From NCBI RefSeq assembly GCF_016920785.2, contig NW_024609846.1, positions 112,458,831 through 112,522,830 of the forward strand: a stretch of DNA of 64,000 nt, written 5' to 3'. Of this stretch, positions 12,801 to 21,360 are shown piece after piece. This DNA is from Ixodes scapularis (Eukaryota > Arthropoda > Arachnida > Ixodida > Ixodidae). How positions within the stretch are numbered: the stretch's first letter is position 1; every line of letters starts with the position of its first letter. A model generated the notes under the pieces. That model worked only from the letters and a program-made list of their open reading frames with translations. It had not been told where the DNA came from and made no database searches. Position numbers and translations under genes: made by a program.

Positions 12801-15800
12801 TTTTCTGCCGGACAGAAAAGCAGACAAATTTTGTTAGTCCTTCAAATTTTTTTGTGTACAAGACTTTAGAGCGACAATTAGGGGCAAAAATATTTTGTTT
12901 ATTTAGAGGATATCACAACTTCTATAGGAAAGGCACAACAGGTGCTCAATGGTTTCCAGCATTTGTAAATGTTGCATATGAGCTGCCAGTAAGTGTTACA
13001 GTGGAAAAATAATGGCACTGACAGAGTTGTTGATAGATGTAAGGGTCACCATTCCATTTTTTAGTGCATTCTATTCATTAACCACCCTTCTCCATTCCCA
13101 CCCCCAAAACAAAAAAGGCATTATTTATCATTATTGATCCGAGTAGTTAATAGTGTGATGACGAAGCCAAGTGAGCCCAGGAAATATTGTTATGCCAAGC
13201 CACGTGAAGGTACAGGTGGAAGCAACTCTAAAGTAGGGAACTGCGGCAATATTTAAGTGATATAAAATTGAAAAACCAACCACCCAGGTGAAGAAGCAAC
13301 AAATTTGGATAAGCCTATAAGTGGAGAAAAAGCTGCCTGCAGCAAGTTTAGCTTCTCATTTCCCTCCTCACACTTGCACATAAGGTCCGTTAAAAATTTT
13401 AATTTAGAGGTTTTACGCGCCAAATCGACGGAGGGCATCTGGTACGCCCTGGTGGAGGACTGTGGATTAATTTCAACTACTTGTGCATCCTTCGACGTGC
13501 AACCGAAAGCTTGGTTAGACAACGCCTTCTCCGCAACAAGCCTCCATCATAGAGCAAGCACCCAGGCCAAAATTTGATCCCGGCACCTAGGGATAGGATC
13601 TCTTAAAATTTTACCGACTGCAACATTGGCACACTGGAGGTATGCACAAGTGTTGACCCAAGATGGACGAGGAAGGTCGTAAAAATCAGACCACCTATTA
13701 CGGCGGCTGCCTGTATCCCTACCGCAGTGATCCATCAATTCTTCGTCAAGCCAGGTGAACTGACCCTTTTCAAAAGGCCACCTGGCAGATCACCGCCATT
13801 AAAACCTCGTGATAAACTGCAAGTTATTTTGGCGGCTTATTCATTGATATGCTGTATGTTAAAGCTTGGCTGCAATAATCCTTTTTTTTTTTCATCTTTT
13901 TTTTCCCACCAATTTCTAATGTAACTTTCACGTGAACATGCAGTCTGACATGGTAAAGCTGGCACAACACCGCACAACCAAGTGCTTGCTCTGTGGAACT
14001 GGAATGGCTAATCCAACCTCCATGTTGAAAACATGAAATTACGCTGTGTGGGCTACGCTCACAATCAGTGCAGTCTGTTGGGCTTGTCGAGATAACACTA
14101 TTTCAAGCTGGACATTAGTCAGCGAGAAAAGCCGAGACTGTAACTGTCTTGCTTTTGCCCTCAATGCACCTAAGCTGACAATGTGGATCAAGCTTGATCT
14201 TGATGGCACAAACACCCACTGCTTGCTGTTATAAACTCATTACTACAGGTAAACAAGTGATTCCGGTGTCGTTCAGAAATCATGGTCACAAAATAAAGTT
14301 GAGCATTCATGCTCACCTTCATTTTTTTTAACAATATGAATTATAAAAACAATAATGATGAAAAGAGAAATTTACGTTTGTATTATTTTATTGGGCAGCA
14401 CAATGTGCTATTTATCAGGGAAATAACAACTTATCTTTTTAACACGAGTAGGACATGGATGAAGTAAAAAAAACACCTAGTGCAGACTATCTATGGAAAA
14501 ACACCTTTTTTCAGCTAAAATTAGGCTCTCTGGACTACACACCAAATGTTGACTATAGTTCGGGAAATATGGTGCATAAACTTGGTCACTCTATTTTGCA
14601 GTTGTATATTTTGTTCGGGGACTTATTAAAATAATTACTAGGCTGTGTATGAAATAATGCCAGTGGCTTTACAATGGTTGTGTGGCATAAATTAGGGTGA
14701 GGAAGATAAATCAATTTAAAATATTACGGTATACCTCTATTGGTACCTCCTGGGAAGGCACAACCAATTTAAAGTCAATTTGAAATAAAAAATAGGGTGG
14801 CAAGTCTACCAAATGTCGCAGTGGCCCAAAGAACTAGAAAGTTGGTTGCCTTTTTCTGTGTGCAATTTCGCACTATGCTATTTCGCTAATGTGCAAGCCT
14901 TTCATGCCATTTGGCCCTTCCGTCACATTATCAGGAGCGAAACATGAATGCTCAAGACGGCTGTGCATAGGCAACGAAGAAAGCCTCAGAGTGCCATCAT
15001 AGCTAACAATAAAATGTCACCGCTGCCCCATTTCTTGTGTCATAACATTCCGTAATAAAACCCAAATATATGTCCTCCTTGCTACTTTCTTCCTTAGTCG
15101 GTCTACACAGCAAGCAGAATGGCCCAAAACACAACATTAAGAGTGATTAAAAACAAAATGTGCGCCAACCCTGAGGAGTTGTAAACTAACTAATTAAAAG
15201 TGTATAAGATTCTGCGTTTCGTTGCACACTAAATATTTTCTAACCTGCCATAAAATATCAGTAACTGTAACTTAGCTATACTTTTGGGGTAACTTGTAAC
15301 TTAAAGCTGGTTCAAACATTTAAACCGAGTACCGTATTTACTCGAGTAATAGCCGCACTGTTTATGAAGAAAACCCGAAGGTTCGCTTTTCTGCGGAGCA
15401 CGCGGCTTGCCAATCATCGCGATCGACAGCATGATTCCAGCGGTTTACAGGTCAGAGATAGCGCCTTCGCGCGAAGATACCATCTGTGAAGATTGCATTT
15501 GTATGGAGAATCATGTTCTCGATCTAGTTATTCGCTATGTCATTTATGCGCAATGCGATGATTGGCTGTAAATGTGCTTTGCGGGGAAGAAGACGCAACG
15601 GCCTTGTTCATAAATAGTGCGGCTATTACTCGAGTAAATACGGTATGACACGAACGGTTTTTAAGCCGCTTAAGACATCTTACGACTGGCCACGCAACAG
15701 CGCGGCCCGGTTGTAACAGTAGTGAAAAGAGTAAGTGTGTGGGCAAGCTGGTGGTAGCCAATTGTGTCGCGTAACACCCGAGACTGTGGTGCAAAAAAGG

Positions 15801-18800
15801 AAAAAGCTTTGAGTCGAAGGAACAGACACAGAAGGGAACATTTTAACATTCTTTTCTGTGTCTCTTGCTTCGACTATAAGTTTTTTTTCTTTTTCTGCAC
15901 CACAGTCTCGAGTGTTAAACGACATGCTCAGGGTTGTTACCTGTCGCGAGAAGCCTAAAAAACAGTTGTCAAGGCTTGTTCGCACAGTCGAGTTTGCTTA
16001 CGACCCAGTTCCTGTGATCTCTTGCGGCAAGAGAACACAGGTGCCCAGATCTCAGAGTTTCCCAGTGCTCGATCGGTGCCACGAGTCTACGGGCCACGAT
16101 TGCAATACAAGCTGCGAGGAGGTGACAAACATGCGGGTCGTCTACAAGAGTCTCCGCCTTTACGCCTACTGTTCTCCTCGCCACGCGGCAATGCAGTGCA
16201 TGCACGCCTGCGACCAATCTTGTTTGTTTGTTGATACTGTAACAAAGTAGAGAGCTGGGTTTGTCGGTGAAAGTTAAACATGGTGTAGGTGTAAACAATG
16301 CATAACAATGAGGACCAAGAAAGGAAACACACAACACAGGACGAGCGCTGACTCGCAACTGAATGTTTAATAGTGAAAACAGAAAACAGGAAAACATCCA
16401 AAAGGCCCACTCAAGCACGCATGCATCACCCAAACTGTCTCACCACATTGGGGCTTCTGCTATCAAAGCATCCCTTGCATTCATACTTCTTTTGCTATGA
16501 ATGGGGGGCAAGTGATGCGTAGATAGCAGAAGCCCCAACGGGATGGGACAGTTTGGGTGGCGCACACGTGCTTGAGTGTGCCTTTTTTATGTTTTCTTGT
16601 ATTCCGTTTTCACTATTAAACATTCAGTTACGAGTCAGCACTTGCCCAGTGTTTCTTTTCTTAGTCTTATGCACTGTTACACCCACACCATGTTTATTGA
16701 TACTGTTGGCCCAGGGGGACTGATACAGCATGGAATTTTAGCATTCAATACAATAGAAAGCAAAATATACATCTTGGGCCAATGTTTTGGTTAGATGCAC
16801 AAGAGCCTAGAGACAGTTTCACTGCTCATGACCCCCAATAATGCTTGAAAAAAACGAGAAAATGTGAACACACAATTAGGCCAGCACAGCCATACCGTTC
16901 ACAACTCGCAATAAATCACAAAGGGTTCAATACGCTCAATCAGACATGTAAAAAAGTAAATATAAATACAGTATAAAGTCTAGCCTCCACTATAGGATGC
17001 TATGCAGGCAAGCACATTATTTTCAAATTGGCTGACAGAGCCCATTTTCCCTATACCACAGGGAACAGAGTTCCATTCCTCTATGGTTCATGGAAAGAAT
17101 ACTTAAAGGGTAACTGCAAAGAAAAAAAGTGTGTTTTTAAACAATCTAATTGGGACAAGTATGTCACAAAAATATTTTTCTGCGAAAAAATAAAATTTTT
17201 ACAAAAATATTTACTGCGCAAGACTGATTTTAGTTTGCGGCTATTTCGTCCGTTTTAAATTGCACGCCAAAAAGTTGGTATTATATGTCACGGAGTGGCT
17301 GTTATACATCACGGAGTGACGTATCTCAGCCACTCCGCGTGCGTCAAAAGAGCGGGAGTTTTAAATGTGGAGAGGTTGTGACTCCAACTAAATTATGTGA
17401 TGTGGCGTAAATATTGCTAAAAAAAATTGTTTTTCGCGGAAGATTTTTTTTGTGACATGCTTGTCCCAATTAAACTGTTAAAAAAAAAACACTTTTTTTT
17501 TTTTTTCAGTTACCCTTTAAATGTGTCTGTGTGTAATTAAGCGTGTGATTTGATGTGGATGACTGCTTCTGACCTGACGAGATGTTTATGGCTTTATTTA
17601 CTGTTTAGCGTCAAGGTAGAAAAGATTGCGATCCACCGAATAAAGAAATTTTAACATCGCCATTTTTCGTCAGTCTTGAAGATGTGGAAGGTTAAGTATT
17701 TTTAGCATTTCACTAACAAAGTCTGTTATCCCATACTTTGACAATATAAACTTTGCTGCTCCTCTTTGAACTTGCTCAATCCTGTCAATTTCATATTGTC
17801 TAAATGGGTCCCATACTACACTCACATACTACAATTTGGGGATAAACTGGCATTAAATAGGCAGTTAATTTGAGTTCCAAGGGATTGAGTTTTAGATTTT
17901 GTCTTAATGATTTGCACGAGACCTGTCCGTCATTGAATTGCAAAGGTTCTCTATTGTTCGAGTTGGTCCCTCTCTAGAGAACGCACACTAGCATCATTAA
18001 TAAGGTGACCAAAGAACTGCATTTTACTAGAGCGAAGGTTTTGCAATATTTGCGAGATCAGATGTATGTACCGTCTATGAGAAACGGTTGTTAATAACAC
18101 TGTGAGGAGTTTTTCGAGCAAGAAAAGAAAGAATGACAAGCGAAACAAAATGAAGAATATACGGAAATGCCAAGGCTACCCAATAGATGGCGCCAGTGTG
18201 TTTTCTCGTCGAAAGAGATTTTAAGAGGTTTTTAGGGCACACGGTCATAAGCAGTTGCAAGCGGGTGAACCAGTGCTAAGTGTGCAAATCGGCCTTTAGT
18301 TGAACAATGTTGTCACTGACTCGAGGACAGGGCGTCAAATCGAAACGGAACCTTTCGACGTCGTGGGATATTCTATAAGTAATTAGAATGTGACTTCGTT
18401 CATATTTGTGAGTAATTGTAACTGGGCAGGTCTACTGAAGTGACTGCAACTTAAACCTCTGCGACGCTGTAGTAGTAACAACATCTATTGGCAGCGTCCA
18501 TTTCCCTGGCAGCCGGGAGAATAATTTTTACCGAAATTCTACCGGCCGTCGCCCTCTATTGGCTTGCCGACAGTCCGGATTAGCCTTTTTCTGTAACGAG
18601 CCACCCCAGACTGTCGCCGAGAAGCAGCGTGTATGGGTGGGCCGGCGGCTTAACATTTTTGTAACGAGCCGCAGCAGACTGTCGCCACAAAGCGGTGTCA
18701 ACGGGTGGGTCGGGTTAGAATAAGTGCATGTGCTCCGCTTGCAGAGCAGAGTTTCGCAACGGTGGTACTAGGGCGGCTATGTTGGATCCAAGCTGCACTG

Positions 18801-20249
18801 CAAGAAGCGACCGTCGCTTCTGCAGAGAATCCGGAGGCACAAATGGTGTTGCTGTGAGGCGGCGTGCTGCTACGTGCAAAGCAAAAGAAAATATAGTGCA
18901 GCGACAAGTCGCAGTTGCGCCGTCGTCTTGTCATTTGTTGGCCGCTTTTCTCTATGCCCTCGGTAGAACATAGTAGCCAACGAAAACGTTGTTCCTTTGC
19001 AAGCCATAGCTGTTGAGGTGCCCAGACGTGCTGGTCACGTAACACTCCGCAAGCACCGCAGAAACGAGCAGCTCGAGCGTCCTCCATGTCTGCTTCCCAG
19101 ACTTTGGAAACATGCTCGAAAACATTGCTCGCGTTATAAAACAACGCGATTTTACTGTACCCAGTGGCTACACGTAATGTAGAATGGTCAAAGGACCTTC
19201 TAGTTTGTTTGATTTTAGTGTAGGGTGTATACTTCGCAAATGCAAAGCGAGAAACATGCTCCACCCAAAACATGGCACATGCAAGGTCAATTTCCCGCAT
19301 GAAGGTTGGATCCAGTTCAGTGCACGTGACCGCTTGTCTTTCAACACAGAGTTGGCGGCGAAAAGAAAAGGAACGTGATACTTTGGCTCTGCAAGCAGAG
19401 CCTATATAGTTACTCTAGGTCGGGTGGGTTAACACGGGCGACGAAGTGTCCCTACAGCGTGCAATTCGCGTAATGAGTGTCGATCAGAAGTTAGTCTCAA
19501 CAAAACGTGTCTTTATGAAACTTGCAGTATTTTACCGGCCGTTGTCACATAATGTCAAACAGCCAATGGGAGGAGACTGTCGGTAGAATTTCAAGAGATT
19601 ATTCTCCCGCCTGCCGGGAGAATAGACATTTTTCCGCAGGTCCCCGTAGTTACGTGAAATTTGCGAAAACAGTGATTGTGAACAGTCTCTATAATAATTA
19701 TGAACAGGAGATGTGTCGTGTTCAGCACGCAACATAACACTGCATAGGAGCTGCGCCAATTGCGATCGCTCGCCCTCTTCTCCCCGTAGAGCCTGGGTTG
19801 GCGTTAGTTCTTCTAGACAGCGTGACCGCGTCAAAGTGCACTGCCAGTCCACAAGCACACAACACGGACACACACATACATATAGAGCATCCAGGAAAAT
19901 GGTCTGAAACGGCAACGCTTACCCAGAGATGCGATCTTCTTTCGCTCGTCAACAGTGACGAGGCGACGCCAGAGTGACGGGTACTTCTTGTAGAGCGAGC
20001 CACGAAACATACGGAGGTAGTTCCCGACCTAGCGAAGCAAAGGGAAGTATCAGTCATTTACACGATCACGCAAATGATTTCGGACTATCTGGTGTACATT
20101 CAGAGAAATAATCGGTAGAAGTTGGTCGCGGCAGAGAAAGGCTTCATGGGGCAAAAGCAAGCTCTTACCTCCGACCCGATGTAATAAAACTCGCCATCTT
20201 CTTCCAGTTGGAAGGCGGTAGGCTTGTCACCGAAGGTTTTCATCGTCAT
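622..20249 (-). CDS. SMARCB1: SMARCB1 / Snr1 (SNF5 family), SWI/SNF chromatin-remodelling subunit, partial gene with alternative exon 3
   Basis: SNF5/INI1 is a nuclear core subunit of BAF/PBAF remodelling complexes. It has an N-terminal winged-helix DNA-binding domain, two SNF5 repeats (RPT1, RPT2) and a C-terminal nucleosome-contacting helix. Minus-strand coding exons: 20249-20169, 20028-19923, then either 10785-10659 or 10490-10364, then 3629-3492, 2725-2598, 2521-2355 and 812-622. All junctions are GT/AG and phases match throughout, giving 312 codons plus 2 nt with one exon 3. The predicted protein follows animal SMARCB1 from the start (MTMKTFGDKP) through VGNYLRMFRGSLYKKYPSLW, WMPTLPNSSHHLDAVPCST, EVLVPIRLDMEIEG and [20 protein letters not shown]. 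The final exon, about 60 residues in relatives, lies left of the window. Introns are long (6.7 and 9.1 kb around exon 3) and full of MITEs. Identification is very secure; the use of both exon-3 copies is inferred from structure, not shown. Confidence 0.96.
813..2354. other. SMARCB1 intron 6, no recognised element
   Basis: This 1.5-kb intron is moderately AT-rich, with a poly-T run near 1976. A short direct repeat containing CACTTTGGAGC lies at 1153-1190, and two copies of TCGTCCGCGGA lie at 1228 and 1288. No coding homology or terminal inverted repeat was recognised. Confidence 0.6.
2355..2521 (-). CDS. SMARCB1: SMARCB1 exon 6 (RPT1)
   Basis: This exon has 2 nt plus 55 codons. The acceptor is TTTGCAG and the donor AAG|GTGAGA. 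It encodes SQITPEQFAEILCDDLDLPP and ends DDQTDQRVIIK, which is the body of the first SNF5 repeat. The split first codon joins with exon 5 to give E, matching the TWN.NE motif of the family. It ends in phase 0 directly before exon 7. Confidence 0.95.
2598..2725 (-). CDS. SMARCB1: SMARCB1 exon 5 (start of RPT1)
   Basis: This 128-nt exon has acceptor CATTAG and donor AATG|GTGGGA. It encodes YDDLDPATLHENSAQPEVLV followed by PIRLDMEIEGHKLRDTFTWN, the linker and first part of RPT1. The donor is weaker than consensus (GTGGGA), but phase and homology fix it. Confidence 0.94.
3036..3212. mobile_element. MITE with TA target duplication, TIR CTGTCGAGACTGGTTATAAC
   Basis: A near-palindromic 177-bp element lies in SMARCB1 intron 4, flanked by TA on both sides (3034-3035, 3213-3214). 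The motif GGTTATAACGAAGT recurs four times in both orientations. TA duplication suggests Tc1/mariner-type mobilisation. It has no coding capacity. Confidence 0.75.
3492..3629 (-). CDS. SMARCB1: SMARCB1 exon 4 (linker between winged helix and RPT1)
   Basis: This 138-nt exon (1 + 45 codons + 2) has acceptor GCTCCAG and donor TTGCT|GTGAGT. It encodes ETKSKRGSTWMPTLPNSSHH then LDAVPCSTPVNRNR and RTFPL, the most recognisable linker of the SNF5 family. Its first base completes an Arg codon begun by either exon-3 copy, so both copies splice to it in frame. Confidence 0.95.
4066..4438. mobile_element. MITE, TIR TACCGTATTTTCCGGACTAT
   Basis: The left end is TACCATATTTTCCGGGCTAC; the right end is the inverse of TACCGTATTTTCCGGACTAT. 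Counting the outermost TA as the target duplication, it is a TA-inserting element in SMARCB1 intron 3. A partial relative, the right end only, lies at about 14535-14575. Confidence 0.7.
4439..6009. other. SMARCB1 intron 3 sequence without recognised genes
   Basis: This stretch is AT-rich. It holds a short open frame (5266-5475, 69 codons, lysine-rich, no family recognised) and the perfect hairpin at 5739-5774. Nothing else was seen. Confidence 0.5.
5739..5774. repeat. Perfect short hairpin
   Basis: Two exact 17-nt arms (ACTGGCAATGTGAACAT and its inverse) are separated by only TT. Weaker pairing extends outward, with AAAGA and TTTCC on the left answered on the right. The loop is too small for a typical pre-miRNA. 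It could be a minimal MITE remnant or a cruciform-prone site. Confidence 0.7.
6013..6187. mobile_element. PIF/Harbinger-type MITE, TTA duplication
   Basis: TIRs of about 23 bp (AGGCTGAACTCCATGG...) are flanked by direct TTA repeats at 6010-6012 and 6188-6190. A 3-bp TTA/TAA duplication is typical of PIF/Harbinger. The element is 175 bp, GC-rich inside and noncoding. Confidence 0.75.
6251..7085. mobile_element. TIR element, GGGGTTAGGACAC ends
   Basis: Thirteen-base inverted ends bound 835 bp: GGGGTTAGGACAC on the left, GTGTCCTAACCCC on the right. The right end abuts the TTAA of the next element, so a target duplication may have been obscured. No transposase homology was seen. Confidence 0.6.
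7088..7573. mobile_element. piggyBac-type MITE with TTAA duplication
   Basis: TTAA at 7088-7091 and 7570-7573 flanks ends CCCTTTGAC and GTCAAAGGG. TTAA duplication with CCC-starting termini is the signature of piggyBac. The 478-bp interior lacks a transposase. Confidence 0.8.
7574..9077. other. SMARCB1 intron 3, no recognised feature
   Basis: AT-rich intronic DNA. The open frame at 8745-9113 has no recognised homology and is probably chance. No inverted terminal repeats were found. Confidence 0.5.
9086..9424. mobile_element. hAT-type MITE (TAGGG family), 339 bp
   Basis: Ends are TAGGGAGCCTTCATGTG and CACATGAAGGCACCCTA. The 8-bp duplication is ATGCAGGG (9078-9085) / GTGCAGGG (9425-9432), 7 of 8 identical. 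The interior shares GGGTGATGCCA with the copy at 51617-51867. It is the longest of four family members in the window. Confidence 0.8.
9433..10363. other. SMARCB1 intron 3 just downstream of exon 3b
   Basis: No gene is recognised. It contains a strongly pyrimidine-rich plus-strand run at about 9735-9790 and CA/CCA-rich sequence at 10170-10330. Being immediately 3' of the alternative exons, it could hold splicing-regulatory sequence, but none can be assigned. Confidence 0.4.
10364..10490 (-). CDS. SMARCB1: SMARCB1 alternative exon 3b (distal copy)
   Basis: The exon is 127 nt: 2 nt, 41 codons, 2 nt. The acceptor is GCGTTCAG and the donor AG|GTGAGTGC. It encodes LGPHSLATSISLLRAVEVDE then IFDGKDDKYRAVSVSAEPPVQ. 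This corresponds to the segment LATSVTLLKASEVEEIL... of vertebrate SMARCB1, the C-terminal part of the N-terminal winged helix. It has the same length and phase as exon 3a, 168 nt upstream in the transcript. By my count 28 of 41 residues match 3a, and many codon differences are silent. Skipping both copies, or using both, shifts the frame at exon 4. Confidence 0.92.
10491..10658 (-). promoter_or_regulatory. Intron between alternative exons 3a and 3b, extreme polypyrimidine tract
   Basis: On the transcript strand this 168-nt intron starts GTGAGTCG, then a G run followed by a C run, then about 100 nt that are nearly all C and U (CTCTCTCTCT, CCCCC blocks) up to the exon 3b acceptor. The plus strand is correspondingly a G/A tract with several GGG runs. 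Such a tract is a plausible platform for polypyrimidine-binding splicing repressors; this is inference. Confidence 0.6.
10659..10785 (-). CDS. SMARCB1: SMARCB1 alternative exon 3a (proximal copy)
   Basis: The exon is 127 nt: 2 nt, 41 codons, 2 nt. The acceptor is CGCCACAG and the donor AG|GTGAGTCG. It encodes VGLHSLATNISLLRVSEVDE then VIAGNDEKYTAVRVSAEPPVA. The GNDEKY stretch matches vertebrate SMARCB1 more closely than exon 3b does (GKDDKY). With exon 2 the split first codon gives Gly; with exon 4 the split last codon gives Arg, exactly as for 3b. No stop, indel or damaged splice site is seen, so it is not an obvious pseudo-exon. Confidence 0.92.
10818..11085. repeat. Partial copy of a dispersed DNA element
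   Basis: The segment AGACGCACTCCAGGCACCAT at its right end, and GGACCACTTTGGAGG inside it, are shared with the MITE at 31892-32306. The left end is not clear. It lies in SMARCB1 intron 2. Confidence 0.5.
11086..15329. other. SMARCB1 intron 2, mostly unassigned
   Basis: About 4.2 kb of AT-rich intron. Overlapping open frames near 13253-13577 (89 codons minus, 90 codons plus) match nothing I recognise. A partial relative of the 4066-4438 MITE lies at about 14535-14575. Poly-T runs occur near 13885-13905. Confidence 0.5.
15330..15645. mobile_element. MITE, TIR TACCGTATTTACTCGAGTAA
   Basis: Inverted ends of about 29 bp continue into TAGCCGCAC. Terminal TA on both sides suggests TA duplication. 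The first eight bases, TACCGTAT, equal those of the 4066-4438 family end, so they may share a transposase source. Noncoding, 316 bp. Confidence 0.75.
15772..15917. mobile_element. Foldback MITE, TIR TAACACCCGAGACTGTGGTG
   Basis: The element is almost entirely palindromic, with arms of about 65 bp around a short centre near 15845. It is bounded by TA. It explains the mirrored open frames on the two strands here. Confidence 0.7.
16274..16696. mobile_element. Foldback element with about 170-bp inverted arms
   Basis: The left arm begins TTAAACATGGTGTAGGTGTA and the right arm is its diverged inverse ending CCATGTTTA. Both arms contain the ACTATTAAACATTCAGTT-type segment, and the central part contains ATAGCAGAAGCCCCAA and its inverse. 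Noncoding. Confidence 0.7.
17103..17520. mobile_element. TTAA-flanked MITE, TIR AGGGTAACTG
   Basis: TTAA precedes AGGGTAACTG on the left and follows CAGTTACCCT on the right. Arms extend imperfectly for over 100 bp. TTAA duplication suggests a piggyBac-type source, though the terminus is not the usual CCC. Confidence 0.65.
17690..17925 (-). pseudogene. CR1/Jockey-like LINE reverse-transcriptase fragment
   Basis: On the minus strand a decayed C-terminal RT segment can be read in two frames: LRQNLKLNPLELKLTAYLMP, then a shift, then VVWDPFRQYEIDRIEQVQRG followed by AAKFILSKYG. The VWDP...IE.VQRRAA signature is typical of the region after the RT core in Jockey/CR1-type LINEs. It is inside SMARCB1 intron 2 in the same orientation as the gene. 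Confidence 0.7.
18505..19621. mobile_element. TIR element, about 1.1 kb, in SMARCB1 intron 2
   Basis: Imperfect inverted ends of about 60 bp share GCGGGAGAATAAT, GAAATTCTACCG and CATTGGCT-type blocks. Inside, 18590-18720 has two copies of a unit starting TAACGAGCC with GCAGACTGTCGCC-like sequence, also found near 55395-55450. A 200-codon minus-strand open frame (18698-19300) lacks recognisable domains and is probably not a protein. Confidence 0.5.
19923..20028 (-). CDS. SMARCB1: SMARCB1 exon 2 (winged helix, central part)
   Basis: The exon has 35 codons plus 1 nt. The acceptor is CGCTAG and the donor CTGG|GTAAGC. It encodes VGNYLRMFRGSLYKKYPSLW followed by RRLVTVDERKKIASL, the helix-rich core of the N-terminal DNA-binding domain. 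The final single G requires a partner exon starting with 2 nt of a codon; both exon-3 copies supply this. Confidence 0.95.
20169..20249 (-). CDS. SMARCB1: SMARCB1 exon 1 coding part with start codon
   Basis: Exactly 27 codons before a GAG|GTAAGA donor: MTMKTFGDKPTAFQLEEDGE then FYYIGSE. The first ATG (20249) has A at -3; a second in-frame ATG is two codons on. Length and motif agree with the arthropod SNF5 N-terminus. Confidence 0.95.
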
Positions 20250-20822
20250 CTTGAAGTACTTTGTTTTATATTATTAACACGTACAGTGAAACAACAACGA
20301 CGACAGCGCGAATTCAACTCTTCCGAGACCTTTTTGAAGCGACAAAGCGACGCGCACGGAGAACGGACAGCGGCGTTGGTGGCGTTAGCGAGTGGCGTCT
20401 AGTTTAGTCGTTTAGTGGCGCTAGCAGCGCCTGTGTTGCACAGCGTTGCTAGAGGTAAAAAAACAAAACCCAAATACGAGCTACATTTGGTCAACCGTTT
20501 AGTTTCGTTTTAGATTTTTTTTTTAATTTTTTTTTCGAGGTTGTAAATTTTATTATGCTTCGTTTTACGTTCAGTACGAGCTCAGAAGCTACGGGTTTGT
20601 AGCGTCCTTGCCAAGCATGCGAACTCGTGTGGTGCAAGCAAGAACATTGATGCAAGCGTCGTTCAGAGCTTACTCGATCATCAGCTCAGTTGGCAAACTC
20701 CCACGGGGAGCGTGATCCCTTGTTGAACCGGAACTGAACCGAACCGAAAACCGGAACCGACCCGTTATTAATGCGAAAGTATTAACTGTCTCATGGAGCG
20801 AGCCGACGTTATCATCTTTAAC
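20250..20822 (-). promoter_or_regulatory. Probable 5'UTR and promoter of SMARCB1
   Basis: The 574 bp between the start codon and the LTR element hold CpG-containing sequence (GCGACGCGCACGG near 20347) and T-rich runs near 20510-20535. No TATA box is certain. Near 20720-20760 are (GAACCG)-like repeats also present at 27998-28090. The label is positional. Confidence 0.45.
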
Positions 20823-21069
20823 TGTAGTATTTACATTGGTCGGTCTTTCTAGTTTTGTCAAAGATGGCATAACAACGGACATCAGTTCTGTAATAAAGAA
20901 GGTGCCACGCGCTGGCGGCCTCGAGGCCAGCGCTCGGTCAGACGTTTGCCAACACTCGAACAGAACGGTTGTCTTTCCTTTCGTCGCCGGGTAAACCAGA
21001 CAGGGTTCACTCGGGAAGACGGCTTCTTCTGCTCGGCCATGGAACACCGGCACCTCCGTCCGATGTACA
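20823..21069 (+). repeat. 5' LTR of Ty3/Gypsy element
   Basis: The 247-bp LTR begins TGTAGTATTTACA and ends GTACA, so its tips form TGTA/TACA. It contains AATAAA at about 20913. Versus the 3' LTR I count about eight substitutions and one indel over 243 bp. Sequence preceding it (TTAAC) is not repeated after the 3' LTR. Confidence 0.85.
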
Positions 21070-21072
21070 TTT

Positions 21073-21089
21073 TGGCGACGAGGATGGGA
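21073..21089 (+). other. Candidate primer-binding site
   Basis: TGGCGACGAGGATGGGA lies three bases after the 5' LTR, the expected place for pairing with a tRNA 3' end (TGG start). Which tRNA it is cannot be stated without a tRNA set. Confidence 0.6.
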
Positions 21090-21360
21090 TTTCTTTATTT
21101 TGAGCTGAATTTTTGTAACCTTGTTCGAGTAGTTGGCAGCGCTCCGCGTCCCGGTCCAATGGTTTGGAATACCGGCGCGTAACAGATTTTCTTTCGTTTC
21201 CCTGGTTCCATATTTATTTTCATGTCTTTTTTGGGGGGGTTTTCGAGATTTTCGCACGTTAAATGATTTTTGCGTTCTCCTCCTTTAGTGCGATCAGTTC
21301 GCGTGGGACATTATTTTGTTCAATCTTCACTGGGGTTCTCAGTTTGTTCCAACCTTCGAG

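Noticed and set aside
13253..13577. Paired open frames on both strands as a gene
   Set aside because: No domain, no splice context that supports coding, and equal openness on both strands suggests chance.
18698..19300. 200-codon open frame on the minus strand
   Set aside because: No recognisable domain, lies inside a TIR element, and composition does not suggest selection for protein.
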